Source: Trissonchulus latispiculum
Lineage: Eukaryota > Nematoda > Enoplea > Enoplida > Ironidae
Direction of reading: 5' to 3'
Length of the DNA stretch: 64,000 nt
NCBI GenBank assembly: GCA_030248195.1
Contig: JASAND010028444.1
Span: forward strand, 24,936-88,935
The notes below the pieces were generated by a model. The model had not been told where the DNA came from and did no database searches. It saw only the letters and a program-made list of their open reading frames with translations. Below, piece after piece: positions 54,278 to 64,000 of this stretch (position 1 is its first letter; the number at the start of each line of letters is the position of its first letter). Made by a program: the position numbers and the translations under genes.

Positions 54278-56803
54278 TTATTCAAAATAATCGGAAAAAT
54301 CAAGATTTATCAGGTTCTTAACAATTCTAAAACATAATACAATATCATTTATAATTCTACGGTATTCCAAGCTTTCTAAGTTCAATACAGACAACCTTTC
54401 TGGATAAGTACAATTATTGCATCCACGTAAACGCTTCGTAAACGACCTTTGGACCCTCTCCACTTTATCTATATCTTTCAATAAGTAAGGAGACCATTTC
54501 GGTGTAATATATTCTAGCAGCGGCCTAACAAAGGTTTTAAACAGATCTATAAGGAATTCAGGTTTTGTTGTTTCAAATACTCTTAAAATTCTAGAGGAGA
54601 GTATATGAGCGTTTCTACAAATCTTATTACAATAATCAGCCACTTTCTGATCCCCAGACAACAACAACCCTAAATCAGAGACGCTATTGACTTGGTCGAG
54701 TGCTTTTCCCATCAAATTTAGGTTTAAAAACTCTGTGCTACCGATAGTTAGGGCCAAACATTTATGTGTAGCTAGGTTTAACTGCCATTTTTGCGCCCAC
54801 TCCCCAACTTTGTTTAGATCTAACTGTAAATTATTACACTGGCAAGACTTCGTACAAACAGTATACACTTTGGCATCATCAGCAAATAACTCTACGGAAC
54901 TATACTGTACAACTTCAGGCAAGTCATTTATGTACAACAAAAAAAGAACTGGACCCAAGACCGATCCTTGTGGTATGCCACTTGTAACTGGCAAGCTTTC
55001 AGAATACTCCCCGTTTACAATTACTTTATGGGATCGATCTCTTAAAAAGCATCTTATCCAGTCTAGTACCAAACCCGAAATTCCATATCTTTCAAGTTTA
55101 AAAATTAGCTTTTCGTGAGGTACAGAGTCAAAAGCACGAGCAAAATCTAAGTAAACACAATCAACTCGTTTACCCTGATCCCTAGCTATACACCACGAAT
55201 GCATGCACGACAGCAAGTTTGTCAGCGTTGACTTGCTTTTACGGAAACCATGCTGATTCTTATTAATTAGTTTATATTTTATAAAGAAATTCCAGAGATC
55301 TTCCACTATAATGGTTTCCAGTATCTTGCAAACCACTACTGTCAAACTAACTGGTCTATAGTTAGCAGGATCAGTACTACGTCCTTTCCTTTTATAAATA
55401 GGCACAACTGTTGCAGTTTTCCACTGGTCAGGCAGAGTACCGGTTTGCAGAGATGCACTAAATAACATGCACAACACATCACATACAGACGGCAAAATTT
55501 TCTTTAGTACATAACAAGATAAACCATCAGGTCCACAAGATTTTTTATTGTTCATTTTCTTTAAAGCTTTCTCAATTCGAGGTGGTGTAATATCAATATT
55601 TTCTAATTTATGTACTGTGCGGTAAGGAAATTCCGGTAATTCTCCGTTATCCAACTGGTACACAGAGGCAAATACAGAGTTCAACATATTTGCTTTTTCA
55701 ACATCTGTTACAGCTGACACATTCTCCCTTGTAAGTACACCAATTCCATCAATTCCTTTTAATTTTGAGTTGACGTAAGTATATAATCGCTTTTTATCCC
55801 CAGAACGTACAATGGATTCCTCTTTTCGTCGAACAGTCATTCTTATTGCGTTTCGAGCATTTTTTGCTGCTTGCCTATAACAATTTCTGTTTTCAAAATT
55901 TGGGTTTTCTCTAAATCTGTGCCATGCACGACGTTTTTTAACCAAGGCTTTGTTGACTTCCCGTGGCCACTTTGACTTGTGCTTATTTACAGAAACAGTA
56001 GGTACATAACAATGCATTGCATAATTGACAATTTGCACAAAAGAAGACCAATCACTGTTTAAGTCTCCAGACAAAATAGTTTCCCAATCAACACTGAACA
56101 AAAATTCATTCATACCATCGAAATTCCCATTTTTTACATCGAATTTTTCGGATCTAGGCACACTTTTATTAATTTTATTGATTAAAATTTCAAAATCAAC
56201 CGTATTATGATCGCTAGTGGAGAAGGGTAACGATATGTCAACATTATTGATAATATCTTCATTATTTGATAAAACTAAATCTAATATATTGCTCTCCCTG
56301 GTTGGTGAATTCACATGTTGAAATAAACCAATTTCATTGAAAAGATTCAGAAATTCCGTTTCAATTCCGCTTGAACTTCTATATTCCTCCCAGTTTACGC
56401 CAGGAAGGTTAAAGTCCCCCACTAACAAAGTATTACTTAATTGACATTGAGTACGTAAGCATTCAATCAATTCGTTATCAGCCTGCATAGAAGAAGTAGG
56501 TGATCGATATACCACAACACAATGTAATTTTAACCTTCCCAAGTAAACTTTAACAATCAATATTTCACAAAAACCCATAAAACTACAAGCAAAAACTGGC
56601 TCAGTAGGTAAGTTATGGCGCACTAGCATACAACATCCTCCGTGACCCCTTTCTGCTCTATCACTTCTATAAATTTTGTAATTGGGAAGTCCACATAATT
56701 CTGAGTCTACAATTTCCTCCTTTGCCCATGTTTCAGTAATAAAGACAATATCTGGATTTTTTGAGTTAATTTCCAGTTCCAATTCACTCCTTTTGTTCGT
56801 CAA
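54278..56803 (-). CDS. LINE ORF2: AP endonuclease and reverse transcriptase (broken at the C-terminus)
   Basis: Residues 1-210 are an APE-type endonuclease (FITETW, VVYRSP, LLVGDFNLPGVNW, ILDLVLSN, TSDHN). Residues about 415-680 are a reverse transcriptase (CGPDGL, ANYRPVSL, QHGFRKSKST, YLDFARAFDSVPH with D553, SGIPQGSVLGPVLF, and the catalytic ELFADD at 638-643). In life it nicks the target and primes cDNA synthesis. No ATG is seen near the N-terminus. The frame stays open upstream through LLNAQ, the start of the endonuclease fold, to about the ORF1 stop, so translation probably depends on reinitiation or frameshifting from ORF1. The frame is stopped at 54278, before the usual end. Confidence 0.9.
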   Translation of the reverse strand: MTNKRSELELEINSKNPDIVFITETWAKEEIVDSELCGLPNYKIYRSDRAERGHGGCCMLVRHNLPTEPVFACSFMGFCEILIVKVYLGRLKLHCVVVYRSPTSSMQADNELIECLRTQCQLSNTLLVGDFNLPGVNWEEYRSSSGIETEFLNLFNEIGLFQHVNSPTRESNILDLVLSNNEDIINNVDISLPFSTSDHNTVDFEILINKINKSVPRSEKFDVKNGNFDGMNEFLFSVDWETILSGDLNSDWSSFVQIVNYAMHCYVPTVSVNKHKSKWPREVNKALVKKRRAWHRFRENPNFENRNCYRQAAKNARNAIRMTVRRKEESIVRSGDKKRLYTYVNSKLKGIDGIGVLTRENVSAVTDVEKANMLNSVFASVYQLDNGELPEFPYRTVHKLENIDITPPRIEKALKKMNNKKSCGPDGLSCYVLKKILPSVCDVLCMLFSASLQTGTLPDQWKTATVVPIYKRKGRSTDPANYRPVSLTVVVCKILETIIVEDLWNFFIKYKLINKNQHGFRKSKSTLTNLLSCMHSWCIARDQGKRVDCVYLDFARAFDSVPHEKLIFKLERYGISGLVLDWIRCFLRDRSHKVIVNGEYSESLPVTSGIPQGSVLGPVLFLLYINDLPEVVQYSSVELFADDAKVYTVCTKSCQCNNLQLDLNKVGEWAQKWQLNLATHKCLALTIGSTEFLNLNLMGKALDQVNSVSDLGLLLSGDQKVADYCNKICRNAHILSSRILRVFETTKPEFLIDLFKTFVRPLLEYITPKWSPYLLKDIDKVERVQRSFTKRLRGCNNCTYPERLSVLNLESLEYRRIINDIVLCFRIVKNLINLDFSDYFE

Positions 56804-56883
56804 GCACTGTGCATTCAGCAGCGTGCAGTTTAAAATCTCTATACTATTAACTTGGCTTTGTGGGGGGCGAGGACCAGCGCGCC

Positions 56884-57744
56884 TTAGTTTACCTGTACAA
56901 CATGACCAGTCACCTTATCAATAATACATCCATTCCTAATCACTGCATTTCCATTTGATTCTCTGGCTTTCTCCAACATCTGACGAAGCTTCCGGTCATC
57001 CTCCCGTTGTCTAAATGTCAAGTCGGCCCGGGACCAGATTTTGTCCCAGTGATCCTTTTCAGTCCGGAGATTCTTCACATTGGCAATGAAAGTCGATCTG
57101 GCTTCGTTATGGCTGAATTTGAGCTTCATAATTCTGGGTTTGCCATCTTTCCTCTTGGAACCGTCACGGTACACGTCCAGGAGACAGGAATCGTCTATAT
57201 CTAAACACTGAAGAATATCTTTCACTTCGGATAGATCAGCCTCCCGGGCTTCCGCCATCGTCAATACCTTACCCTCAGCACCTACTTGCTCAGGCAAGCC
57301 GAACAGAACCGCTTTATCCTTTTTCTCTTGCTGTTCCATAACATCACACATCTCAGCCCGAACCTGAGAAGTAGTTATGGAGGGAGGCTGGGCCTCCAGC
57401 TTGGCAATTCGACTGATCACATCCGACATTTGGGTTTCCAGGGCTACAACCCGGTCAGATGTCAGGCTCGGCTCAGAATTCCGTGCTAAAGTTTGCCCAG
57501 CCAACAAGTTCGTAAGCTTGGAAACACATTCATCACAGTTATAAGTTAAAACGGCCAAAACTCCCTGATCAATCTTTTTGAAAACATTGTCCGAAATACC
57601 GACACAGGCCGGATGAAAATCGGATGCACAAAATTTGCAGGTGATTCGGTGGTCCATGGACCCGATCTTGGCGGTTTTATTGCGGCAAATTGCAGCAGCA
57701 CATAACAAATCGGTAGCCATAGCACAAAAAGGGCCAATCTCCAA
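56884..57744 (-). CDS. LINE ORF1: PHD-like zinc finger and RRM-like RNA-binding protein
   Basis: 286 codons. Residues 15-73 have spaced cysteines and a histidine (CKFC, HPAC, CDEC) typical of a PHD finger. A helical, probably coiled-coil region follows (residues ~95-140, VVALETQMSDVISRIAKLEA). The region ~145-250 has the ORF1 RRM-like pattern (AVLFGLPEQ, KPRIMKLKF, LTFRQREDD). It probably binds the element RNA as a chaperone. The stop at 56884-56886 lies within the open frame of ORF2's extreme 5' part. Confidence 0.85.
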   Translation of the reverse strand: MEIGPFCAMATDLLCAAAICRNKTAKIGSMDHRITCKFCASDFHPACVGISDNVFKKIDQGVLAVLTYNCDECVSKLTNLLAGQTLARNSEPSLTSDRVVALETQMSDVISRIAKLEAQPPSITTSQVRAEMCDVMEQQEKKDKAVLFGLPEQVGAEGKVLTMAEAREADLSEVKDILQCLDIDDSCLLDVYRDGSKRKDGKPRIMKLKFSHNEARSTFIANVKNLRTEKDHWDKIWSRADLTFRQREDDRKLRQMLEKARESNGNAVIRNGCIIDKVTGHVVQVN

Positions 57745-58139
57745 TAAATATATTCAACCAGTAAGTACTCCTGAATCAAATGGGTTAAAACCATTTAAAA
57801 ATGTATGTTGGTAGACAGTATCCCCCCATGCTACCAAACGAAGGTCATTTTGGCACTCGGCCAACTTTGGCTCTGTGCCAAGGCCCCAAAGTCGGACTTT
57901 CGCTATTTTGGCACTTCGGTTGAAATCAACTTTTTTTCACAGGCTAGTAGCTAGATCGGTTTGGTTTATTTTATTTGAATATTTCGGACTATGCGCACAA
58001 AGTAACGAGGGGGATTTTTTAATTTCGCTCTGCAGCTTTCAGGAGATGGGCCCAAACTTTGCTTCTTTTGGCCTGTTCAGGAGATGGGCCCAAACTTTGC
58101 TTCTTTTGGCCTGGTCCCACTTTTACGAGAAATGGCCTA

Positions 58140-59180
58140 AAAGTCACTAAAAATGGCGTTTTTCGGCCTTGGGGTGGTATCCATATATAGTAAATCGGGG
58201 TCGCTGAAAACGATGAGCATACTGCCGATACCGCCCGAAGTGACCACTGGTCAGCATGGCTCCCGTGGTTCCTCGCCCAGGGTCAAAGTTGGGAAAACTC
58301 ACTATAAACAGCGTTTTTCGGCGTTTTGGTTGGAGGCATATATAGTAAACCGACTACGCTCGTTTCAATGGGCACATTGCCGAAACCGGTGGGAGTGACC
58401 AGTGGTCACTACGGCCTATGGTGTCCATTGACCACTGGTCAAACCCCCTAAAACTGCGTTTTTCAGCGTTTTGTTTGGGAGCATATATAGTAAAACGACT
58501 ACGCACGTTTCAATGAGCATATTTTCAGAACCGGTGCAAGTGACCACTGGTCACTACGGGCTTGGTGACCTATTGACCAATTGTGAATCCCCCAAAAACA
58601 GCGTTTTTCGGGGTTTTGGTTGAGGGCATACATAGTAAATCGACTATGCTCGTTTCAATAAGCATATTTTCGGACCCGGCGGAAGTGACCACTGGCCACT
58701 ACAGGCTAGGTGGCCTATTGACCAGTGGTCAAATCCCTAAGACAGCTTTTTTTCGGAGTTTTGGTTGTGGGCATATATAGTAAATCGACTATGCTCGTTT
58801 CAATGAGCATATTTTCGGAACCGGCGGAAGTGACCACTGGCCACTACAGGCTAGTTGGCCTATTGACCAGTGGTCAAATCCCCTAAGACAGCGTTTTTCG
58901 GCGTTTTGGTTGGGGCATATATAGTAAATCGACTATACGCTCGTTTCAATGAGCATATTTTCAGAACCGGCGGAATTGACCAGTGGTCACTACGGGCTAT
59001 GTGACCAGTGGTCACTACGGGCTGTGTGACCCATTGACCACCGGTCCCCTAAACCATCGTTTTTCATCATTTTGATTAGGGGCATACGTATATATATAGT
59101 AATCGACTACGATCCTTTCATTGGGCATATTACCGAAACCGATGTATGTGACCGGTGGTGTGTCTGGTGGCCGGTGGGGG
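58140..59180. repeat. Tandem array, about seven ~145 bp units containing GACCACTGGTC
   Basis: GCGTTTTTCGGCGTTTTGGTT, CATATATAGTAAATCGACTA, CGTTTCAATGAGCATATT and the palindrome GACCACTGGTC or variants recur in fixed order from about 58157, 58310, 58455, 58600, 58745, 58888 and 59058. One unit has an internal duplication of the GACCAGTGGTCACTACGGGC block. Not coding. Confidence 0.85.
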
Positions 59181-59312
59181 GTCATAAATGAAAGTATTCA
59201 AAGTGGTCAAGTTCGGTATCACTTTTCACTTTTCTGCCCTACCTGTGGCACTGTTCAAGCTCCTTATATCAATTAACTCAGTGTTAGAAAGGGACCCTTT
59301 AAAATGACAGAA

Positions 59313-60138
59313 GGACAAGTAATAAAAATGCTCCTCTGGAGCATGAAAAAGTAATATGGATGAGGGTGAGGTTGCAAAATCAAGAGAGTACTAGTCTTAA
59401 AAATGCTTAATATGGGGGCTAGGTTCAAAAACAGAAGAGGACTAGGTTGTGAGCGAATTAATATGGGCACAGCTTCGCCGAACAACCCATATTCGCGGAC
59501 TTTCACGCTTCGCCTTATGGATTGTCGCATACAGAGCGAACAATGTCAACTGTCAAGTCTAGTAAAAAATTAATTTAAACGTTCAAAAAATCGTTGAAGA
59601 TGTTGTTTACGTAGTCGGTTAGACTAGCTAGGTTATACGTATACGTAAATTAACATTATTTCGTTGTGTTGGACTACGGCAAGCAACGAGAAAAGACCTA
59701 AGGATATGATACCAAGGTTATTGGTTCAATCCGGGAGGAAACAGAACATCGTCGGAATGATTCGTTCAGTTATGCTTGATATGTATATAAATTTCCATAG
59801 AAATGGAAAATGCACAGTAACTATCAAGAGATTCTTAATAGAAAAATTTGTCCTCGTCAATGCTCGAATATCAGAGCTGTAAATTATTTGTGCACTATAA
59901 AGTATATTTATAAATCGAAACATTGGTACGTATGCATGTATAATTTCGCTATCCGCGAATATGGGTTGTTCGGCGAAGCTGTGCCCATATTAATTCGCTC
60001 ACAACCTAGTCCTCTTCTGTTTTTGAACCTAGCCCCCATATTAAGCATTTTTAAGACTAGTCCTCTCTTGATTTTGCAACCTCACCCTCACCCATATTAC
60101 TTTTTCATGCTCCAGAGGAGCATTTTTATTACTTGTCC
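59313..60138. mobile_element. Young foldback element with 187 bp arms
   Basis: Arms 59313-59499 and 59952-60138 are inverted copies that differ at only about two positions by eye. Both start GGACAAGTAATAAAAATGCT from the outside. The arm contains the hairpin GCTCCTCTGGAGC. The loop of about 450 bp has no recognised gene. The near-identity of arms points to recent origin or arm homogenisation. Flanks show no clear duplication. Confidence 0.85.
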
Positions 60139-60984
60139 AAGTATATATCAGGTAGTGCGCCTTAGCGCACTACCTAGACTAGGGAAATTAAGGGAGTTTG
60201 CGGCTTTTTGGAATCTGTTTTTTAATAAGTCACGGAGGAGTGGACCGATCGGGCTCAAACTCGGTGTGTGAAGAGCCTGTGGGCAGGGGTACATGCTGTG
60301 AAAATTTGAGCCGAATCGGTCGAGCCAATCTCGAGATAGGCAAATTAGGTGCTTTGGCCGCTTGACAGTTCTCTCCACTTTTTTTGTACCCTCACCCTAG
60401 GCTTGAAGTTCCTATAAAGTTTTGATGTTTTTGTGGATAGAATCCCCCGCAATTCAGGGCGATTTTTCTTTTCGCCGTAGGACTCCCCATAGGTCTGTGT
60501 ACTCCTAGGATTTTGCGATTTTTGACCCCCCCGGAAAAAAACTAAGTCCCTAAATTTATTAGCCACTCTACAGAGAGGAAGGCTCAAAGCCAGGTACTCA
60601 TGTTGGTTTTATAGCATCACCCTAACGTGAACATGTGACCGAAGCGAGGTTTTGCTGCTAGACCTTTTGTGGCGCCCTGGCCAGGGGTCACTAGTTTACG
60701 TGTAAAAGGGGGGTCTGGGCCTACGGAGTAGGCAGCCCTATACATAAGAGCTGCTGGGCTGAGGTTTCGTATTCGAAAGTAACCCCTATATGGTGAATCT
60801 AAATGGCCCATTAGTTTTGCTCTAGCACCTATCCGTGGGGCTGGGGGGCACCCTGATGGAGGTGGGCCCCTACCGTGTCGCAGGTCCAACTTTAACCTCT
60901 TCCATAGAAAGATCCGCTGTAGGTAGAGTGTTCGTATTGGGCGTTTGGGGTGGGCTGCGGGGGCGCTACATCATAGGCTATACT
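60139..60984. other. Unannotated sequence with a small hairpin
   Basis: Contains the hairpin AGGTAGTGCGCCTTAGCGCA followed by CTACCT (60151-60176) and otherwise nondescript, slightly GC-richer sequence. No coding or RNA features recognised. Confidence 0.4.
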
Positions 60985-61985
60985 ATGTTTCGACCGGACC
61001 CCTGTGGCACCCTGGCCAGGGGTCCGGACCGTGGACCATGTCCAAAATGGCCAAAAATCGATTTTTCCAAAAGTGGCCAAGTTTGGTATCAAATGAAAGC
61101 TCTTGGTGAGGCGAACATTTTTTATCATTGGTGGACCCCTCCAAAGTGGTCCCAGCGGTCTGTGGCGCCCTGACCAGGGTCCGGACCGGTCCAAAATGGT
61201 CAAAAATCGATTTTTCCAAAAGTGGCCAAGTTTGGTATCAAATGAAAGCCCTTGGCGAGGCGAACATTTTTGTCATTGGAGGACCCTCTAAAGCGGCCCC
61301 AGCGGTCTGTGGCGCCCTGACCAGGGTCCGGACCGGTCCAAAATGGTCAAAGATCGATTTTTCATAAGTGGCCAAGTTTGGTATCAAATGGAAGTCCTTG
61401 GTGAGGCGAACATTTTTTCTCATTGGAGGACCGCTCCAAAGTGGACCCAGCCGCCTGTGGCGCACTAACCAGGGTCCGGACTGGTCAAAAATGAATTTTT
61501 TGAAAAGTTTTGAAGTTTGGTATCAAATGAAAGCCCTTGGTCAGGCGAACGTTTTTTCTCATTGGAGGACCGCTCCAAAGTGGACCCAGCCGCCTGTGGC
61601 GCACTAACCAGGGTCCGGACTGGTCAAAAATCGATTTTTTAAAAATTTCCAAGTTTGATATCAAATGAAAGCCCTTGGTGAGACGAACATTTTTTGTCAT
61701 TGGAGGACCCTCTAAAGCGGCCCCAGCGGTCTGTGGCGCCCTGACCAGGGTCCGGACCGGTCCAAAATGGTCAAAGATCGATTTTTCATAAGTGGCCAAG
61801 TTTGGTATCAAATGGAAGTCCTTGGTGAGACGAACATTTTTTGTCATTGGAGGACCCCTCCAAAGTGGACCCAATGGCCTGTGGCGTCTGGACCAGGGTC
61901 CGGACCGGTCCAAAATAGCTTTTTAAAAAGTTTTCAACTTTGGCATCAGATGAAAGCCCTTGGTACTGAGACGAACATTTTTTGC
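60985..61985. repeat. Tandem array, about seven ~145 bp units with CCAGGGTCCGGACC
   Basis: Each unit carries GTTTGGTATCAAATGAAAGC, CTTGGTGAGGCGAACATTTT, CATTGGAGGACC, CTGTGGCGCCCTGACCAGGG and AATCGATTTTT. Copies begin near 61075, 61223, 61370, 61515, 61655, 61797 and 61935. Related units in opposite orientation occur at 21061-21450. ORFs on both strands are repeat artefacts. Confidence 0.85.
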
Positions 61986-61989
61986 CATT

Positions 61990-62760
61990 ATCCGCTCAGA
62001 AAGCTGGGTTACACACACACTTTTACTGACTCAAATTCGCATAAAAGAGTCTGCTGTTTTAATTTCAATCTAACCCCACGCAGCGCCACTACCCCCCCCT
62101 CAAACATCGGTAATCGTTCAGAAAACTGGGTTAAACGCACACTTTTACTGGCTCAAATTTGCATAAAAGAGTCTGCTATTTTAAATTCCTTCCCTCCCCG
62201 CTTCGCCGCTACACACCCCTCCCCCGATGGATATCCGCTCAGAAAACTGGGTTAAACACACACTTGATGGCTCAAATTCGCATAAAAGTCTGCCATTCAA
62301 AATTCTATCCCTCCCCACGCGCCGCCGCTACCGCCTCCCCGTCCTCTGATGGATATCAGCTCAGAAACTCAGTTCCACACTTTTTACTGGCTCAAATTCG
62401 CATAGTCTGCTATTTCAATGTCTGTCCTTCCCCAAGCGACGTCGTACCCCCCCGCCCCACAGATGGATGTATATATATCCGCTCATAAAACTGGGTTAAA
62501 CACAGTTTTACTGGCTCATATTCGCATAAAGGTCTGCTATTTTAATTTCTTCTAACCCCACACAACGCCACTATATACGTACTTCCCACCCAAACATCGG
62601 TAATCGTGCAGAAAACTGAGTTAAACGCACACTTTTACTGGCTCAAATTCGCATAAAAGAGTCTGCTATTTAAAATTCCAATGTCTATCCTTCGCCAAGC
62701 GGCGTTATTTTAATGTCTATCCTTCGCCAAGCGTCGCCGCTACCCCCCGCCCCCGGACAT
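61990..62760. repeat. Tandem array, six to seven ~118 bp units
   Basis: CGCTCAGAAAACTGGGTTAA, CACACTTTTACTGGCTCAAA and TTCGCATAAAAGAGTCTGC recur from about 62000, 62115, 62230, 62355, 62480 and 62600, separated by short GC-rich, C-run-containing spacers. Not coding. Confidence 0.82.
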
Positions 62761-62787
62761 TACCTGAAAACCAGAACACACCTTTTC

Positions 62788-63183
62788 CTGGCTAAAATTC
62801 GCTAGGGAAGTCTGGGGGGGCCATTTAACTCCCCCCCAGGTCTGGGGGCACGGATTTCTGGGGGGATCAAAGTTCTTCAAAAATCCGCTCAAAATAGCTA
62901 TGTTTTGCTGCTGAGCTTAAAAATTAACTATTTTTAGCCAAAAGTTCTTAAAATAGCTTAAAAATGCCTAAAAATCCGGCTGAGGTCGGAAAATTTTATT
63001 ATTTAAAATAGCTCAAACCCTATTTTTGGCCATGCCTAGGCTTCCGGGGAGCCCGAAAATTTTCCAAAATTTACACTCAAAACCCTATTTTTCCGGGCAC
63101 TTTAGGGTTCTTGGGGGGAAGGCCCGAATCCTGGTAGGAGGGTCGGGGGGGGCCCCACCCCCCCCCCTTTAGGAAAAAGCCAG
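62788..63183. mobile_element. Degenerate G-rich MITE of the CTGGCTTTTTCCTA type
   Basis: The right end TTTAGGAAAAAGCCAG matches the CTGGCTTTTTCCTA terminus. The left end CTGGCTAAAATTCGCTAGGG is diverged. The interior shares the AT-rich centre and CCGGGCA-type sequences with 52594-52963. The flanking pentamers do not match. Confidence 0.6.
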
Positions 63184-63369
63184 ATTGCTGTATTTCTTTT
63201 TGCTTGACCGTGAAAACGCCGGTTGCTGAGTGAAGTCGAAAGAAATGTACATATGATCTATAGCGGAAAAACGCAAGAAACTAGTAGCAAAAATGCCCTA
63301 ACGATCATTGGTAAAGGGGAGAATAGTTGAAATGGCTAATGCGGAAAAATGCCAATAGCTGTGTGGAGT

Positions 63370-63710
63370 CAGGTTTTTAGTCAGCACCTAAAATGGTTGA
63401 CACCAGCTGTTTGGTACAGAATAGGGAATCTAGTCAGCGCCTAAAATGAGTCTGCGCCTAAAATGATTGAAACCAGCTTTTCGGAGTAGAATAGGAAATC
63501 TAGTGAGCCTAAAATAATTGAAACCAGATTTTCGGAGTAGAATAGGAAATCTAGTCAGCGCCTAAAATAATTGAAACCAGCTTTTTGATGCAGAATAGGG
63601 AATCTAGTCAGCGCCTAAAATGATGGACACCAGCGTCTGTGGCAGAATAGAAAATCCAGTCAGCGCCTAAAATGATTGAAACCAGCGTCTGGGGCAGAAT
63701 AGGCGCCTCT
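63370..63710. repeat. Minisatellite, about six ~55-60 bp units
   Basis: AATCTAGTCAGCGCCTAAAA followed by TGATTGAAACCAGC and GCAGAATAGG recurs between about 63385 and 63705 with small length changes. The last 290 bases of the window (63710-64000) contain a short (GT)n tract near 63797-63812 and nothing else recognisable. Confidence 0.82.
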
Positions 63711-64000
63711 CGCCATCCACCCTATTCGCGTGAACTCGAAGAATTCTCGTGGAATGATCTGAGCAAATAAGTAGTTGACATTTGCGTGGATGTACCTGTG
63801 TGTGTGTGCGTGTAAGTGTGCATCAGCAGCTCCTCGTGGATTACGAATAACCAGTGTGCTTTAGGTAGAGTGATGATGCGTTATTACAAACTTGATGCAT
63901 TAAACTAATGATGGCCAGCTGAATGCATGAAATCACGCGTAATGGTAACCTTAGTTGCAGATGAGGTTGGGCCGCAATTTATCTTCTTGCAATCTACATG

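Larger units (their letters stand above)
53911..57744 (-). mobile_element. CR1/L2-like LINE, near full length
   Basis: Minus-strand order is ORF1 (zinc finger plus RRM-like), ORF2 (endonuclease plus reverse transcriptase), then a short 3'UTR ending in a pentanucleotide tail read as (TCTTG)4 on the element strand, at 53911-53930. No poly(A) tail. A PHD-type ORF1, an APE endonuclease and a short tandem-repeat tail fit the CR1/L2 part of the Jockey superfamily. The 5' end is near 57745-57830 but its exact limit and any target duplication are not visible. It lies downstream of the MON1 exons, in opposite orientation, possibly within a MON1 intron. Confidence 0.88.

Noticed and set aside
58140..59180. 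CRISPR-like array
   Set aside because: Whole ~145 bp units are repeated rather than short repeats with unique spacers, and the genome is plainly eukaryotic with spliced genes.
53296..64000. Further MON1 exons
   Set aside because: I looked for the second and third longin-domain segments in the correct strand and found nothing convincing among the LINE and tandem repeats; they probably lie beyond the window.

Overview
This window is eukaryotic and most likely from an invertebrate animal. It holds spliced genes for three conserved cellular proteins, a CR1/L2-like LINE, a tRNA-derived SINE, LTR elements and a very dense load of short DNA transposons. Codon-level matches to YJU2, NUP54 and MON1 are clear. 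I could not place the species from sequence alone; a sponge or cnidarian is only a guess.

Host genes. (1) YJU2 (spliceosomal CWC16 family), minus strand: three N-terminal coding exons between 370 and 1259, continuing off the left edge. (2) NUP54, minus strand, complete: nine coding exons between 4738 and 17379 join in frame to 522 codons plus stop, with every junction phase agreeing. (3) MON1, plus strand: the first two coding exons (51638-52173 and 53053-53272); the rest was not found and probably lies beyond the right edge.

Mobile DNA dominates everything else. The centrepiece is an 8.3 kb Mutator-like DNA transposon (24216-32536). It has about 290 bp terminal inverted repeats, a perfect 9 bp target duplication, and one 1112-codon ORF that joins a DDE-type transposase to a C-terminal domain with the Cys and His boxes of a ubiquitin-specific (C19) protease. 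It is peppered with later MITE insertions. To its right, a G-rich MITE (32549-37828) was split by a 4.7 kb LTR retrotransposon (32950-37697). A second, 5'-truncated LTR element (38680 to about 42626) carries a retropepsin followed by a long unrecognised region and no reverse transcriptase. A LINE lies at 53911-57744 on the minus strand.

Short repeats. One G-tract-rich MITE group has TIRs beginning CATAGGTGT and 8 bp duplications, provable for six copies. A second group with similar G-tracts has TIRs like CTGGSTTTWYTHTAG and, where intact, 5 bp duplications. There are also a hAT-type MITE with an 8 bp duplication, several long-arm foldback elements, microsatellites, and between 58.1 and 63.7 kb four tandem arrays with units of about 60-150 bp. 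NUP54 and MON1 introns contain many of these insertions; the exons are untouched.
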